A program made the translations under genes and the position numbers. From positions 6,751,034-6,815,033 of the forward strand of contig JACDOX010000007.1 of the NCBI GenBank assembly GCA_014549065.1: a stretch of DNA of 64,000 nt, given 5' to 3'. Positions 62,401 through 64,000 of the stretch are shown one piece after another (within the stretch, counting starts at the first letter, position 1; every line of letters starts with the position of its first letter). The stretch is from Cardinalis cardinalis (taxonomy: Eukaryota; Chordata; Aves; Passeriformes; Cardinalidae). The notes beneath the pieces are model-generated. The model was not told the origin of the DNA, made no database searches, and was given only the letters and a program-made list of their open reading frames with translations.

Positions 62401-64000
62401 TCCATCAGCATTGTAATTATGGGAAGGAAGTGCTGCCTGTAGAGACGCCACCCGAGCATCTCCTGCTAGCTAACACTTCTTCATTTGATGGTGGGTCAGG
62501 CTGGGGGGGAAAGTGTTTTGGAAAACAAGGTGTACAAGACACTAATTTATCTCTAAGTCCCTTTCCCACTTGCTCTTTCTCCTTGATTAGTTTCACTGGC
62601 TGTTTCTCCTCCTCAGCAAAGTAGCTGGAGCCATTGCACCCTTCACCAGCTACTGCTTTATCCCTTGTGGCTAGAGTTCTTTTAAAATNCAACACGAGAA
62701 AACATCTGGGCTCACATATTCCACATCAAACATGAATGCATGTCTAAGGAAAAACTTTCAGTAATTCATTCAGCTTTCTCTGAGCAGTCAGACTGTTTTG
62801 TGGAGTCTGCCATCATGTAGAGCCCTCCCATCTGGCTTATCCTTTTGGTGTAGACTTCTGCTCTGTTCTCTGGATTTGGCCGCTCTAAGTTTCTGTAGTG
62901 ACAGAACCTAAAACTGGTATTTTCATGTAATTTAGAAAACTTCCAGCTGTCTGACAGACTGTTAAAGAGGTGAGGATATGTTATAGACCTATAAATATAC
63001 AGTACTCTTTGTAATAACAACAAAAAAACTATTTTGATTTTCTTCTCCCATTTGGCAAGGCTCCAAGCATCTGCTGTCGAAGAATAACCACATTTTGTAG
63101 CAAATTGATATATTGAATCAGAATAGGTCCAATTTTTTTATTCCCTTAGTGATGAAGTAGCCCCCCCCACCCCCCATCCCCTGAGAATTGCTACCAGATA
63201 ACAGAAGATGATGAGAACTGTGAGGCCAGATTTATGGTCCTTGTAACATACCTCTGGTAATAATACAGATATCACAATAGATTTTATTTTTAAAATAACA
63301 AAAACACCCCTATTCATTTTTTCCTCCTTTAAAATAAGTGAAAAGTGGGACAGGCAAGGAACTGATTGTCAGTCTTGCATTTTGGGCTGTGTTTGTTTGC
63401 TGGGTTATCCACACTCACTAGAGAAATTATTTGTATCTGGTGTTGAGGTGGGAAAGGGCTTGAGCTCTGAGGAAGGGCAGGGTTAAAATTCTTTGGGCAC
63501 ACCTAACCATAGTCATCATCTAATCAGCAGATCTCTGGTCCTGAGGCGAGTTTCTTCTGCTTCCAGCTGTCTCTCCAAATTTCCCTGATGCTAGGAATTA
63601 GACAGGGATGTGCCTCACAAGTGAGCAGAGGTCTGCTCTGCAGCCACCAGGGTGCAGGCAAGGCAGCAAAGAGGTGAGGGGCTCCTGGTGCACACTGTTC
63701 TCTGGGTGTTACAGCAATTTCTTGAGCTCATTGTAGTGATTTGCCAGGAGGCTTCTGCACTGGAGGGAGCAGTTATCAAGCTGGAAGCTGGCTAGTGGGA
63801 CAGAGGAGGTAAATGGGCAGAACAACAGAAATGATGCAATTTCTTTGTGTGGCAGCAGCTAAGCGGTTAAGGACAAAGAGCTCCAAACTCATTCCTTAAG
63901 CCATGCCTTTTTGGAACTACAGCTGAGGTTAGTGGTGCAGGTGAACATCAGGCTTCAGATAATAGCAAGAGACATAAACATCACTGATTCCCCCAGCACA
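59451..64000. other. Intergenic to the window end, nothing recognised
   Basis: Unique-looking sequence with the C-rich tract at 63162. The open frames (for example 59231-59776, which spans the GC patch) have no recognisable domain. No tRNA, rRNA or splice-consistent exon series was found. Confidence 0.55.
63162..63181 (+). repeat. C-rich tract
   Basis: Near-uninterrupted cytosines (GCCCCCCCCACCCCCCATCC) in AT-rich surroundings. i-motif or G-quadruplex formation is possible on the two strands. Confidence 0.85.

Noticed and set aside
1..64000. CRISPR arrays, operons, tRNA or rRNA genes
   Set aside because: The window is vertebrate nuclear DNA; no regularly spaced repeats and no recognisable structural RNA genes were found.

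Overview
This window is vertebrate nuclear DNA, most likely from a bird. It is AT-rich, holds one gene split over many introns, and carries scattered copies of the CR1 LINE family, the dominant repeat of birds and also present in other reptiles. Some CR1 copies keep the typical 3' end. Isolated single N bases occur every few hundred bases, as in a draft assembly with masked base calls. The species cannot be named from the sequence.

Layout. Positions 1-4900 are intergenic: one CR1 copy, a perfect 23-bp hairpin at 3312-3364, and no gene I can identify. A CR1 fragment (about 4918-5165) runs almost into a GC-rich promoter (about 5210-5770). Positions 5349-42261 hold a complete plus-strand ELP2 gene (Elongator complex protein 2). 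I placed all 22 coding exons with consistent reading phase. They join into a 2,484-nt CDS (827 aa plus stop), about the length of human ELP2. Introns hold CR1 fragments, two further perfect inverted repeats and a possible LTR remnant near 25.3-26.0 kb. Positions 42262 to about 43560 are the likely 3' UTR. The remaining 20 kb is gene-poor: three CR1 copies, two small GC-rich patches (about 56.0-56.5 and 59.3-59.45 kb) and one unidentified, broken protein-like reading frame on the minus strand (about 51.2-52.3 kb).

Function. ELP2 is the double WD40-propeller scaffold of Elongator, the six-subunit complex (Elp1-Elp6) that modifies wobble uridines of tRNAs. It is also known as a STAT3-interacting protein (StIP1).

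Points of most interest: (1) a short GGCCCC hexanucleotide repeat in the 130-bp intron 1, placed so that intron retention from the native ELP2 start codon would encode a Pro-Arg dipeptide tail, the same repeat unit as C9orf72; (2) a TISU/YY1-type element on the ELP2 start codon with a second identical copy 79 bp downstream; (3) a GC-AG intron, a tandem CAGCAG acceptor and a weak GTTATT donor; (4) three perfect inverted repeats with arms of 19-27 bp; (5) the broken minus-strand reading frame. I did not find a clearly new multi-gene system.
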